Positions 9,573 to 17,817 of a DNA stretch of 50,743 bases are shown in pieces. Under the pieces are notes generated by a model, which was given only the letters and a program-made list of their open reading frames with translations, had not been told where the DNA came from and did no database searches. The stretch is from Flavobacterium rakeshii (GTDB lineage: Bacteria > Bacteroidota > Bacteroidia > Flavobacteriales > Flavobacteriaceae): positions 1 to 50,743 of the forward strand of contig NZ_WOWP01000049.1 of the NCBI RefSeq assembly GCF_009741375.1, written 5' to 3'. A program made the position numbers and the translations under genes. Numbering within the stretch: position 1 is the stretch's first letter; each line of letters begins with the position of its first letter.

Positions 9573-11447
9573 ATGCGGGAAATGGACGATAACCGTATGC
9601 TCCTGCTACAGGAAGAGGTTGACCTGCTTTCCAAACACAAATACAAAATAGACGATTACATTACAGGGAACGACTGTTCCTTTTTTACCGATTTTGTTTC
9701 GGTATACAAAACAGCCCTGGAACGTAATACCGACATCATCAGTGAAATTGTTTACGACGGAATAAACCTTAACAGTACCGATTCTATTTACTACTCTAAA
9801 GAGCATTTCCCCTACCGTACCAGTAAAGAACAGCTTAAAAAATTTATAGGTAAAAAAATTGTGTATGATGTACTGGAGGATATTGCCAAACTAAGCAAAA
9901 ACCGCGATTCCCTAAAGGCACAAATACCTGCAATGGAAAACAGCATAAAGGCTAAAATAGCCGATGCCTATATGTGCCGAACCGAAGCATTACTTAACCC
10001 TAAGGAAGGACTGGACCAAAACATGTATCATAGGTTTTATGAGGCATTTTGCTCCTACTTTGATCCGCATACCAATTACTTTAATTACGACGAAAAATCT
10101 ACGTTTATATCGGCAGTGTCCGATGAAAATTATTCATTAGGGATTTATGTAAGCCAAAATGAAAATGAGGAAATCATAATACAGGAAGTGGTTCCAGGGG
10201 GACCTGCCTATAAAACCCAAAAGATTGACAAAGGCGATCAGATACTCAAATTGGCATCTGAAAATACCGAATACCCCGTTACTTGCGCCTCGCTTGAAAC
10301 CATAACCAATATAGTGTTTAGTGATGCCTACAGAACGGTTGAACTTACCCTTAGAAAAAACGACGGAACTGTATACACTGTTAACCTTGAGAAAAAGGTA
10401 ATGCGATCTGAAGATAATACGGTTTACAGCTTTGTTATTGGCGATACACTACCTATGGGTTATGTAAAAATACCCAGTTTTTATACCGCCCGCGATGAGA
10501 ATAGTTTTCATGGCTGTGCCGATGATGTGGCGCGCGAAATCGCAAAACTTAACGAAGAAAACATAAACGGACTCATAATAGACCTTCAGTTTAACGGTGG
10601 CGGTTCTATGGAAGAAGTGACTAAGCTTGCCGGTATGTTTATAGACTTTGGTCCGCTAACAGTCGTAACCGGAAGAAACAGGTCGCGCAATGTGATTAAA
10701 GACTACCTTAGAGGCAGTATTTATAACGGACCTATAGTAATACTGGTTAACGGATTTTCGGCTTCAGCAAGTGAATTCTTTACCGGAGTAATGCAGGATT
10801 ACGGCCGTGCTATTGTTGCAGGGAACACCACTATGGGTAAGGCTACCATGCAAACTATTTTTCAGCTACAACAAAATAACCCTACCGATTTTGTAAAGGT
10901 TACCATAGATAAGTTTTACCGCATTACAGGCAAAAGCAACCAATACATAGGCATAGTGCCCGATATTGAGATTCCCTCCTACCTAAACGACTTTTTACCA
11001 AGAGAAAATACCGATGCTACTGCCCTGGCTAACGACAGTATTGATGTAAGGCTGAAATTCCGTAAGGAAAAGTTAGACTACAGGGAGTATGCCATAAAAC
11101 AAAGCAGGGAAAGAATAAGTCAGGATGCCGACTTTAACGAGATACTTTCGGTTAACAAAACCATCAAAAAAATGTATGAGGAAGACAAAGCCCCTGTTGC
11201 CCTTAATTTTGACGGCGTTTTTAACGATGTACACACTATGGATGCCATTTGGAAAAGCATAAGCACCTTTGAAGACAAACTACAAATAAACTACATAAAA
11301 ACGCCGCGCGACACCTATCAGCGCATTATGTATGACGACTTTTTGGTCAATACAAACGAGTACCGCGAAAAGCTGGTAAAAACCAATCCGTACATTAAGG
11401 AAGGCATAAACATACTTACTGATATTTATAATTTAGAAAATAAGTAA
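9573..11447 (+). CDS. S41 carboxy-terminal processing peptidase, body without signal peptide
   Basis: 624 residues from ATG 9573, in frame with the 9405 fragment; the intact gene would encode about 680 residues, normal for Bacteroidetes Prc/tail-specific proteases. It has an N-terminal helical domain, a PDZ domain (about 185-275, with YSLGIYV and PGGPAYKTQKIDKGDQILK) and the S41 domain. The Ser nucleophile is in GFSASASEFF, and the catalytic Lys in TTMGKATMQ about 26 residues later, the true Ser-Lys dyad spacing. The C-terminal DUF3340-like region is present. The catalytic machinery is intact, so the nonsense mutation is recent, an assembly error, or bypassed by reinitiation at 9573. Without the signal peptide the product would stay in the cytoplasm. 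Confidence 0.8.
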   Translation: MREMDDNRMLLLQEEVDLLSKHKYKIDDYITGNDCSFFTDFVSVYKTALERNTDIISEIVYDGINLNSTDSIYYSKEHFPYRTSKEQLKKFIGKKIVYDVLEDIAKLSKNRDSLKAQIPAMENSIKAKIADAYMCRTEALLNPKEGLDQNMYHRFYEAFCSYFDPHTNYFNYDEKSTFISAVSDENYSLGIYVSQNENEEIIIQEVVPGGPAYKTQKIDKGDQILKLASENTEYPVTCASLETITNIVFSDAYRTVELTLRKNDGTVYTVNLEKKVMRSEDNTVYSFVIGDTLPMGYVKIPSFYTARDENSFHGCADDVAREIAKLNEENINGLIIDLQFNGGGSMEEVTKLAGMFIDFGPLTVVTGRNRSRNVIKDYLRGSIYNGPIVILVNGFSASASEFFTGVMQDYGRAIVAGNTTMGKATMQTIFQLQQNNPTDFVKVTIDKFYRITGKSNQYIGIVPDIEIPSYLNDFLPRENTDATALANDSIDVRLKFRKEKLDYREYAIKQSRERISQDADFNEILSVNKTIKKMYEEDKAPVALNFDGVFNDVHTMDAIWKSISTFEDKLQINYIKTPRDTYQRIMYDDFLVNTNEYREKLVKTNPYIKEGINILTDIYNLENK

Positions 11448-11486
11448 GTTATAACGTCTTTTTTTACAATCAGCCCTAATAAGATT

Positions 11487-11516
11487 TTGCAAAAACAGCT
11501 AATAACCTTATTTTTG
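11487..11516 (+). promoter_or_regulatory. Promoter of yebC
   Basis: TTTTG ends at 11489 (TTG 11487-11489) and is followed after exactly 19 bp by TATTTTTG (11509-11516), a full match to the Bacteroidetes TAnnTTTG -7 box. The start codon is 22 bp further on. This is the best-formed promoter in the window. Confidence 0.7.
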
Positions 11517-11538
11517 TTCCTCCAAATAAAATTAATTT

Positions 11539-12252
11539 ATGGGAAGAGCGTTTGAATTTAGAAAAGCCAGAAAAATGAAACGTTGGTCGGCAATGGCCAA
11601 AACGTTTACCAGAATTGGAAAAGATATAGTAATTGCTGTAAAAGAAGGTGGTCCAAACCCTGAGACCAACGCACGTTTAAGGGCTGTTATACAAAATGCC
11701 AAAGCGGCAAACATGCCTAAAGACAACGTTGAGAGAGCAATTAAAAAAGCAAGCGATAAAGATACCGCTAACTTTAAAGAGGTATTATTTGAAGGTTATG
11801 CACCACACGGTATCGCCATACTTATAGAAACAGCTACCGATAATAATAACCGTACAGTAGCAAACATTCGTAGTTACTTTAATAAATGTAACGGTACTAT
11901 GGGTACTCAGGGATCGGTTGAGTTTATGTTCGACCATACCTGTAACTTCCGTATCCCGGCAGAGGGTCAGGATGTAGAAGAGCTTGAGCTTGAAATGATC
12001 GACTTTGGTGTTGAGGAAATTTTTGCCGATGAGGATGGCATCATGATGTATGCTCCTTTTGAAAGCTTTGGTGCTATACAAAAAGAACTTGAAAGCCGTG
12101 GCCTTGAAATCCTTTCTTCAGGATTTGACAGAATCCCTCAGGTAACTAAAGAGCTTAACGAAGAGCAACAGGCAGACGTTGAAAAACTTCTTGAAAAAAT
12201 TGAAGAAGATGACGACGTAATGAACGTGTATCATACTATGCAGGAATCTTAA
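11539..12252 (+). CDS. yebC: YebC/PmpR family protein (TACO1-like)
   Basis: 237 residues. The N-terminal signature MGRAFEFRKARKMKRWSAMAKTF is split by the family's basic helix, followed by GKDIVIAVKEGGPNPETN and AANMPKDNVERAIKK. The C-terminal part is acidic (EKIEEDDDVMNVYHTM). Members are called transcriptional regulators, but TACO1 and recent bacterial work link the family to relief of ribosome stalling. It is a cytoplasmic, single-gene unit with its own promoter at 11487-11516 and a strong terminator after it. Confidence 0.93.
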   Translation: MGRAFEFRKARKMKRWSAMAKTFTRIGKDIVIAVKEGGPNPETNARLRAVIQNAKAANMPKDNVERAIKKASDKDTANFKEVLFEGYAPHGIAILIETATDNNNRTVANIRSYFNKCNGTMGTQGSVEFMFDHTCNFRIPAEGQDVEELELEMIDFGVEEIFADEDGIMMYAPFESFGAIQKELESRGLEILSSGFDRIPQVTKELNEEQQADVEKLLEKIEEDDDVMNVYHTMQES

Positions 12253-12274
12253 TATTCCCTGTTATATACCATAT

Positions 12275-12304
12275 AAAAAAGCAACCCTAAAGGGTTGCTT
12301 TTTT
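12275..12304 (+). terminator. Intrinsic terminator of yebC
   Basis: Stem of A-run plus GCAACCC (12281-12287), loop TAAA, GGGTTGC (12292-12298) and a long T-run to 12305. It lies 23 bp after the stop codon. Confidence 0.9.
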
Positions 12305-12330
12305 TGTATCTTCCCTTCTGCATACAAAAT

Positions 12331-12411
12331 ATGTTTATTATGAATATTGTTTCAAAAACTGAAAAATTAAGGAATACAATCTATACCGCTATTGAAACGA
12401 AATCCCCCTAG
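12331..12411 (+). pseudogene. Possible gene-start remnant cut by the REP-like element
   Basis: ATG at 12331 (or 12340) opens a 26-codon frame (MNIVSKTEKLRNTIYTAIET from 12340) that ends in a TAG formed exactly at the junction with the REP-like element at 12411. The residues look like a normal gene start, but no continuation is found beyond the element. It may be a truncated remnant or a chance frame. Confidence 0.25.
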
Positions 12412-12477
12412 CTGGCGCGAGCGTCCCGCTCGTGCCAAAAAAACATTAGTCGGTACGAGCGAGACGCTCGCACCAGC
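12411..12477. repeat. REP/BIME-like palindromic element, copy 2 (intact)
   Basis: Two 26-bp arms, 12411-12436 (starts GCTGGCGCGAGCGTCCCGCT) and 12452-12477 (ends GAGACGCTCGCACCAGC), are inverted relative to each other with 3 mismatches and a 15-bp spacer. Each arm is itself an imperfect palindrome around CGAGCG/CGCTCG. It is GC-rich in an AT-rich gap, extragenic, and shares its core with 7397-7464. No RAYT (Y1 transposase) gene is in the window. Confidence 0.8.
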
Positions 12478-12518
12478 ATTACACTTCTATTTTGAAAAAG
12501 CTATTATCTTATGATGTT

Positions 12519-12854
12519 TTAACTGATACCCCTTGTTCCAACACGACAAATTCCGTTTTTATTGAACTGAATTACTTTATGGAACTTGTTGTCCCAAACC
12601 GAAAAATCTCTATCTTTTAAGGTAGCTACTACTTTTTTTATGATTTAAGACTTCTGAATTTCATGTGAATCATCCCTGCGTAAAACAATATACAGACTGT
12701 TATTTAAAAAAGTTTGATTAACAATCTCTGTAATCTTTTCTTCATTAATATTTTCATTCCCTATAAAATACCACTCACTCCCGTTATTAACGAAATCCCA
12801 AGTAACCTTATTAAGATAAGTTGTGTTAGATTTATAGATTAATCTTGATTCCAT
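12519..12854 (-). pseudogene. Small unknown gene broken by an in-frame TAA
   Basis: From ATG 12854 the frame encodes 69 residues (including TWDFVNNGSEWYFIGNENI and LYIVLRRDDSHEIQKS) and stops at TAA 12645-12647. The same frame then continues with 41 residues that look fully protein-like (VVATLKDRDFSVWDNKF, KVIQFNKNGICRVG) to a second TAA at 12519-12521. The most economical reading is a protein of about 111 residues split by one nonsense codon. The family is not recognised. The short 69-residue form could still be expressed, in which case the gene is 12645-12854. It lies 17 bp downstream of the DUF6646 terminator, and no promoter was recognised. Confidence 0.65.
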
Positions 12855-12871
12855 ATAAGAACTATTAATTT

Positions 12872-12905
12872 ACAATAAAAGCTGCCAATCGGCAGCTTTT
12901 ATTGT
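12872..12905 (-). terminator. Intrinsic terminator after the DUF6646 gene
   Basis: Perfect 15-bp stem ACAATAAAAGCTGCC / GGCAGCTTTTATTGT with a 4-nt loop, 12 bp past the stop codon at 12917 on the minus strand. Confidence 0.85.
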
Positions 12906-12916
12906 GTTGTATCTTC

Positions 12917-13411
12917 TTAAAAATTAAACGACACCCCTATTTGCCATACAAACTGGTTGTTGTATTTATCAAAACCTTCGGGGTTGCTTTTATAGGTAGC
13001 GATTGGAATACCACCTTCGGTATACAGTCCGAAACCATCTGAGAAAAAGTAACGGAAGCCCAGATGTCCGCCAAAATTACGTAACCCTAAATCAAGCCCC
13101 GGGTAAACATCAAACTGATCCCCTATCCCAAATATGTTACCAATGTTGGCGTTAAGTCGGGCTTTTACATCGGCTCTGTCGCCAAAATCGGCTTCCTGAC
13201 CCAAAATATCATCGGCAGAAAGCATATAACTAGCCGAAAATCCGAACGAAAGATTATCTGCCAGTCCAAAATCAGTAGTGGCAACAATACCGCTACCACC
13301 ATCCTGTACGGTAGCCCCTATTTGCAGTTTAGTATCTCCTTTTCCGTTAAATGCCTGTGCATTAATAAAGTTGGCACACAATAAAGCGGCCATGGCAATA
13401 ATAGTCCTCAT
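12917..13411 (-). CDS. DUF6646-like small outer-membrane beta-barrel protein
   Basis: 164 residues with a signal peptide (MRTIIAMAALLCANFINAQA). The mature part consists of alternating strands rich in Gly and aromatics (TTDFGLADNLSFGFSASY, GHLGFRYFFSDGFGLYTEGG) and ends in a C-terminal Phe (WQIGVSFNF), as in Bam-assembled barrels. The size suggests about eight strands. It matches small flavobacterial proteins labelled DUF6646 in style and length; the function is unknown. A single gene with its own promoter candidate and terminator. Confidence 0.75.
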   Translation of the reverse strand: MRTIIAMAALLCANFINAQAFNGKGDTKLQIGATVQDGGSGIVATTDFGLADNLSFGFSASYMLSADDILGQEADFGDRADVKARLNANIGNIFGIGDQFDVYPGLDLGLRNFGGHLGFRYFFSDGFGLYTEGGIPIATYKSNPEGFDKYNNQFVWQIGVSFNF

Positions 13412-13438
13412 GCTGTAAAATGTAAAAATTTTCTAACG

Positions 13439-13469
13439 TAAATATACTTTAAAAACAAGTTAGTCACAA
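13439..13469 (-). promoter_or_regulatory. Candidate promoter of the DUF6646 gene
   Basis: Minus strand TTG (13467-13469), 20-bp spacer, TATATTTA (13439-13446), one mismatch from TAnnTTTG. It lies 27 bp before the start codon. Confidence 0.4.
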
Positions 13470-13594
13470 TCAGGAAAAGGCAGAAAATACGGGCATAATT
13501 TAAAAAATCATTAAATTTAGAAAACTTTTTTTCATTGTAACTGTAACAATAAGGTTATCCTGCCAGTCATTATATTAAACCAGGCAAACAAAAG

Positions 13595-14149
13595 TTGGAA
13601 AGAACGCAAACCGATATAAACCATCTCATTACACTATGTAAGGCGGGCAACCGCAATGCGCAGTTTGAAGTCTATAATATGTACTATAGAGCTATGTACA
13701 ACACTGCATTACGTATTGTAAAAGATGAACATTGGGCCGAAGATGTTATGCAGGAATCGTTCTTAAAAGCTTTTACAAAACTGGATTCGTTTAAAGGAGA
13801 GGTGGCCTTTGGCGCCTGGCTTAAAAAAATTGTAGTAAACCATAGCCTGGACAACTACAAAAAATTAAACAAGGATGCCACCCAACCTATAGACAACATG
13901 CTGTATAAACTGGAAGACAGCGATAATGGTGAGGAGGCTAAAGTTGATTTTCAGCAGCTGCAATTGCAACAGGTTTCGCAAGCCATAGCGTCGTTAAAGG
14001 AAAATTACAGGATAATATTAACCTTACTGTACATAGAAGGTTACGACCAAGAGGAGATAAGTGAAATAATGCAGATAACAGCCGGCAATTGCCGCACAAC
14101 CATTAGCAGAGCTAAAGAGAGCCTGCTAAAAAAATTAGCAATGTCATGA
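13595..14149 (+). CDS. ECF RNA polymerase sigma factor
   Basis: 184 residues from a TTG codon at 13595; there is no ATG before the conserved region 2, so a TTG start is the best choice. Region 2 (about 20-90) contains YYRAMYNTALRIVKDEHWAEDVMQ split across the core-binding and -10 recognition helices. Region 4 (about 130-182) has LPxxYR-like LKENYRIILTL, IEGYDQEEISEIM and the helix-turn-helix GNCRTTISRAKESLLKKL. It overlaps the next gene by ATGA, so they are translationally coupled. The family directs envelope or stress regulons and is usually held by a membrane anti-sigma factor, which the next gene appears to be. Confidence 0.9.
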   Translation: MERTQTDINHLITLCKAGNRNAQFEVYNMYYRAMYNTALRIVKDEHWAEDVMQESFLKAFTKLDSFKGEVAFGAWLKKIVVNHSLDNYKKLNKDATQPIDNMLYKLEDSDNGEEAKVDFQQLQLQQVSQAIASLKENYRIILTLLYIEGYDQEEISEIMQITAGNCRTTISRAKESLLKKLAMS

Positions 14150-14694
14150 ACGAGGATAAAAATTTAAACGAGCTATTTAAAAACCTGGAGGGACAGTGGG
14201 ATAACCACGAACCCCTACTGGGACATCAGCAGCGATTTTTAGACAGACTGGAGGGTAAGAAAAAGCGTTCACCACTAACCCTTATACTGCCTATAGCTGC
14301 CGCTATACTTATACTGTTTGGAATTTTTAGCGTGTACAATAATAACGGTACTACTGATGCTACGCAAGAACAAATGGCAAATGTATCGCCCGAAGTACAG
14401 GAAACCCAAATGTATTTTGCCTCTATTATAGAAAAAGAACTGGCAAAAGTAGAAAAGGAAAAAAGCCCCGAAACAGAAATGATTATAAGGGATGCCCTTG
14501 TACAAATGAAAAAGCTGGAAGACGATTACAACAAGCTCACCCATGAGCTTATTGATAAGGGCGAAAACAAACAGATTATTCATGCAATGATAACTAACCT
14601 GCAAACACGTATATCCTTCCTTGAAGAAGTGCTTACACGTATAGAAAACATCAAAAAAATTAAAGAGAACTACCATGAAAACACTACCGCTTAA
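14146..14694 (+). CDS. Candidate membrane anti-sigma factor
   Basis: 182 residues. A short cytoplasmic N-terminus (1-41) is followed by one membrane segment (about 42-63, LTLILPIAAAILILFGIFSV). The Glu/Lys-rich, strongly helical C-terminal part (about 85-175) is likely a periplasmic coiled coil. No zinc anti-sigma motif (HxxxCxxC) is visible. The role is inferred from the 4-bp overlap with the ECF sigma gene and the topology. Its last 20 bases overlap the next gene, keeping four genes in one transcript. Confidence 0.65.
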   Translation: MNEDKNLNELFKNLEGQWDNHEPLLGHQQRFLDRLEGKKKRSPLTLILPIAAAILILFGIFSVYNNNGTTDATQEQMANVSPEVQETQMYFASIIEKELAKVEKEKSPETEMIIRDALVQMKKLEDDYNKLTHELIDKGENKQIIHAMITNLQTRISFLEEVLTRIENIKKIKENYHENTTA

Positions 14695-15718
14695 ACTTTT
14701 GGTTTTTCTTCTCTTAATTCCGTTTGGCTTGAATGCCGGGCAGGTTAAAGGGAAGTATACCAAAGAGAAAAAGATACAGAAAGTATACCTCGTTAATCCG
14801 GATGCCGGACTCGAGGTAGGTAACCAGTACGGAAACATTTATGTGACCACCTGGAATGAAAGCAAAACCAGTATTGATGTGGTTATAAAGGTATCGGGCA
14901 ATAATGAAGATCAGGTAAATAAAAGAATTAACGGTATAGATGTTAGGCTTAACGCTACCAAAGGACTTGTTGCCTGTAAAACCGACATAAGCAGCTCTAA
15001 CTCACGCACCAATATTGAGATTAACTATACCATTAAAATCCCGAAAAACGGAAGTATTGTTCTTCATAACCAGTATGGTAACATTGTACTAGGCGATATT
15101 AAAGGACATTCGGAATTAAAATGTGAATATGGTAATATTCAAGCCAGTCAACTTAATAATGTGATTGCCAAACTGGAGTACTGCAACGGATCTGATATAG
15201 GATACATATATGACGGTGAAATAAAAGCTGAATACTCAAATCTTACAATTGAAAAAGCTTATAAAGCTTTTATTAAAAGCTCTTACAGTAATATCAATAT
15301 TAAAGAGGTAGATAAAATTATTTTTGATTCAGAATATGGCGATATAAAAATAACAGATGCCGGTTTTGTTAGCGGTAACAGTAACTATATAGGTATTAAA
15401 TTAGGTACTATAAGCGAGGCTCTTACCATAAAAGCAAATTATGGTAATATTGATATCAAAGAGATTAAACAAAGTACCAACTCTGTATCTGTAATGTGTA
15501 CGTACACTAATATCAATATCAATTTCAACGAGAACTATGCCTACAATTTTGAGTTCGACCTGCAATACGGTAGCTTAAGAGGTAGCAACAACCTCAATTT
15601 CACCGAAAAAAATATACGAAATACCAGTGCCAATTATAAAGGTTACTACAAGAAAAACGGAGCCAACAAAGTATACATAACATCACAGTATGGCAACATC
15701 AATTTAGGAAGAAATTAA
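14675..15718 (+). CDS. DUF4097-like beta-strand repeat protein, exported
   Basis: 347 residues with a signal peptide (MKTLPLKLLVFLLLIPFGLNAG). The mature protein is a run of short beta repeats centred on (Q/E/N/S)Y(G/S)(N/D/S): NQYGNIYV, NQYGNIVL, CEYGNIQA, AEYSNLTI, SSYSNINI, SEYGDIKI, ANYGNIDI, LQYGSLRG and SQYGNINL. This pattern predicts a right-handed beta solenoid. It begins inside the anti-sigma gene (20-bp overlap) and is followed 97 bp later by the GIN-domain gene. It likely acts in the periplasm or at the envelope as part of the sigma-controlled unit. No enzymatic motif is visible. Confidence 0.8.
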   Translation: MKTLPLKLLVFLLLIPFGLNAGQVKGKYTKEKKIQKVYLVNPDAGLEVGNQYGNIYVTTWNESKTSIDVVIKVSGNNEDQVNKRINGIDVRLNATKGLVACKTDISSSNSRTNIEINYTIKIPKNGSIVLHNQYGNIVLGDIKGHSELKCEYGNIQASQLNNVIAKLEYCNGSDIGYIYDGEIKAEYSNLTIEKAYKAFIKSSYSNINIKEVDKIIFDSEYGDIKITDAGFVSGNSNYIGIKLGTISEALTIKANYGNIDIKEIKQSTNSVSVMCTYTNININFNENYAYNFEFDLQYGSLRGSNNLNFTEKNIRNTSANYKGYYKKNGANKVYITSQYGNINLGRN

Positions 15719-15780
15719 TAAAGTAAGTAATTAAAGTGTAACATTTTATGAAGTACATCGTCTTTAAATAAGACAAAAAA

Positions 15781-15800
15781 ATCATCAATCATCATCAATC
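15781..15800 (+). repeat. 10-bp tandem repeat ATCATCAATC x2
   Basis: Two exact copies lie 15 bp before the GIN-domain start codon, in the leader between the third and fourth gene of the sigma operon. A function is unknown; it could be a slippage-prone spacer. Confidence 0.5.
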
Positions 15801-15815
15801 AAATCAATTTTTATT

Positions 15816-16547
15816 ATGAAACGACAGTTATTACTGTTAGCAGCGTTATTCACACTGCTAACCGGTACCGCACAGGGTACCCAGGAACTTATTACCGGAA
15901 ACGGAAACAATGTTAAACAGGAAAAGACAATTACAGCTTACCAGTCACTTAGAATAAGTGGTCCGTTTGAAGTAATCCTTATGTCTGACGAACACGATAA
16001 CGTGTTAACGCTTGAAGGAAGCGAAAACATTGTTAACCTACTTGAAGTAAAAAACAGTAACGACACCCTGTATATAGGCCTGCCAAAAGGTTTAAACTTC
16101 AGGGCACACAAAAACAATAAGGTAAAAATTAAAGTACCTTATTACACTTCACTAAACAATATCTATTTAAAAGGATCGGGTACAGTAAACAGTAAAGCTG
16201 CACTAAGAAACAATGTAAAGGTCCAACTGGAAGGTTCGGGGTATATTGACCTTAGGATTTTTAACGCCAGTAGCGAGGCTTATGTATTGGGATCGGGCAA
16301 TATTACACTAAAAGGTACCGTTCAGGATTTTAAATGCAAGGTTATAGGTTCGGGCAATATTGAAGCCAAACGCCTTGAATGTGCCAATGTAGACATTGAC
16401 CTATCGGGATCGGGCACTGCCGATATTGTTTGTAACAAAGCCATTAAAGGAAAAATTAGCGGTTCGGGCAAAGTAGTTATTGCCGGACACCCAAAAGAAC
16501 AGGATTTAAAGCGCCAGGGAACCGGTGAGTTCACGGCAGCTTTATAA
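15816..16547 (+). CDS. GIN domain protein (DUF2807), exported
   Basis: 243 residues with a signal peptide (MKRQLLLLAALFTLLTGTAQG). The body is a GIN/DUF2807 beta solenoid with regularly spaced Gly-Ser-Gly turns: LKGSGTV, LEGSGYI, VLGSGNI, VIGSGNI, LSGSGTA, ISGSGKV and a final QGTGEF. N-terminal FEVILMSDEHDNVLTLEGSE is the family entry segment. It closes the sigma/anti-sigma/DUF4097 operon and ends before a strong terminator. Function is unknown; in Bacteroidetes such genes commonly sit with ECF or PspC-type envelope-stress regulators. Confidence 0.9.
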   Translation: MKRQLLLLAALFTLLTGTAQGTQELITGNGNNVKQEKTITAYQSLRISGPFEVILMSDEHDNVLTLEGSENIVNLLEVKNSNDTLYIGLPKGLNFRAHKNNKVKIKVPYYTSLNNIYLKGSGTVNSKAALRNNVKVQLEGSGYIDLRIFNASSEAYVLGSGNITLKGTVQDFKCKVIGSGNIEAKRLECANVDIDLSGSGTADIVCNKAIKGKISGSGKVVIAGHPKEQDLKRQGTGEFTAAL

Positions 16548-16581
16548 CCTCCTTTTTATACTTACTTTTACTCACTTCGTG

Positions 16582-16613
16582 AAAACCATCCCCTGAGCCG
16601 GGATGGTTTTTTT
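16582..16613 (+). terminator. Intrinsic terminator of the sigma operon
   Basis: 11-bp stem AAAACCATCCC/GGGATGGTTTT with a 7-nt loop and a seven-T tail. Confidence 0.9.
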
Positions 16614-16687
16614 AGCACTACACTAAAAAACACATAAATATTATAATAAAATACGGGAAGTAGTAGTCCCGGATATCCTGCATCCAA

Positions 16688-16717
16688 AAAAAGCCATCCT
16701 GTTAAGGATGGCTTTTT
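16688..16717 (-). terminator. Intrinsic terminator of the cysteine synthase gene
   Basis: 13-bp stem AAAAAGCCATCCT/AGGATGGCTTTTT with a 4-nt loop; the minus-strand side ends in seven T. It pairs with the plus-strand terminator at 16582 to separate convergent units. Confidence 0.9.
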
Positions 16718-16746
16718 GATATCTTTTTGGTACTAATCTCTTATTA

Positions 16747-17787
16747 TTATTTGATGAACTCTATTTTTTGAGTTGCTTCCATGTTAATGCTGTCAAAGAA
16801 GCCCTGTTCGTTCATCCATTCATCGCTAAATACCTTGCTCATGTAACGTGAACCATGATCAGGGAATATAAGGATAACATTACTGTTTTCGTCAAATTCA
16901 CCAGCTTCAGCATACTGTTTAACAGCCTGTAATGCTGCTCCGCTTGTGTATCCTACAAAAAGACCTTCTGTTTTGGCAATATGCCTTGCAGTGTGGGCAC
17001 TATCTTCGTCAGATACTTTTATGAACTTGTCTATAACATCAAAATCTGTTGCGGTTGGGATAAGGTTTTTACCTAAACCTTCAATTCTGTAAGGGTAAAT
17101 TTCCTCGTTGTCAAACTCTTTAGTTTCGTGGTATTTTTTAAGTACCGAACCATAAGCATCAACTCCCAGAATTTTAATATTTGGGTTTTGCTGTTTTAAA
17201 TAACGTGCAGCACCCGATATGGTACCTCCTGTTCCGCTACAGGCAACAAGGTGGGTAATTTTCCCGTTTGTTTGTTCCCAAATTTCAGGACCTGTAGTAG
17301 TAAAGTGAGCATCTACATTTAAATCATTAAAGTACTGATTGATATAAACAGATCCTTTTATCTCCTCATGCAGTCTTTTAGCTACATTGTAGTAAGAGCG
17401 AGGATCATCTGCCGATACGTTTGCCGGGCAAACATATACCTTAGCACCCATGGCGCGAAGCATATCAATTTTATCTCTTGATGATTTAGAGCTAACTGCC
17501 AGTATGCAGTCATAACCTTTAATAATGCTAACCATTGCTACACTAAAACCTGTATTCCCCGAAGTAGTTTCAATAATAGTGTCTCCCGGTTTCAGGATAC
17601 CCTTTCTTTCGGCTTCTTCAATGATGTATAGTGCAATCCTGTCTTTGGTTGAATGGCCCGGATTAAATGCCTCTACTTTTGCGTAAAAATTTCCTTTTAA
17701 CCCTTGTGTAACTTTATTGAGCTTAATTAGTGGTGTATTCCCAATTAATTCCAATACATTATTATAGGCTTTTATTTCTTCTTTCAT
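16747..17787 (-). CDS. PLP-dependent cysteine synthase / cystathionine beta-synthase family
   Basis: 346 residues from ATG 17787. A longer frame begins at 17820, but that start would lie inside the -7 promoter box, so it was rejected. Fold-type II PLP enzyme: the Schiff-base Lys48 is in GHSTKDRI, the substrate loop is [12 protein letters not shown] (TSGNTG), and the phosphate-binding loop is [16 protein letters not shown] differs from CysK (AASVKDR), and no CBS domains are present, so the choice between O-acetylserine sulfhydrylase and cystathionine beta-synthase is open. It acts in cytoplasmic sulfur amino-acid metabolism. Confidence 0.85.
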   Translation of the reverse strand: MKEEIKAYNNVLELIGNTPLIKLNKVTQGLKGNFYAKVEAFNPGHSTKDRIALYIIEEAERKGILKPGDTIIETTSGNTGFSVAMVSIIKGYDCILAVSSKSSRDKIDMLRAMGAKVYVCPANVSADDPRSYYNVAKRLHEEIKGSVYINQYFNDLNVDAHFTTTGPEIWEQTNGKITHLVACSGTGGTISGAARYLKQQNPNIKILGVDAYGSVLKKYHETKEFDNEEIYPYRIEGLGKNLIPTATDFDVIDKFIKVSDEDSAHTARHIAKTEGLFVGYTSGAALQAVKQYAEAGEFDENSNVILIFPDHGSRYMSKVFSDEWMNEQGFFDSINMEATQKIEFIK

Positions 17788-17817
17788 AAAAAATAAGTTA
17801 GTAAGGTAAACTATGTA

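Noticed and set aside
12492..12620. Plus-strand 42-codon frame after the REP-like element
   Set aside because: It is the antisense shadow of the C-terminal half of the interrupted minus-strand gene 12519-12854, whose translation is much more protein-like and continues the upstream part in frame.
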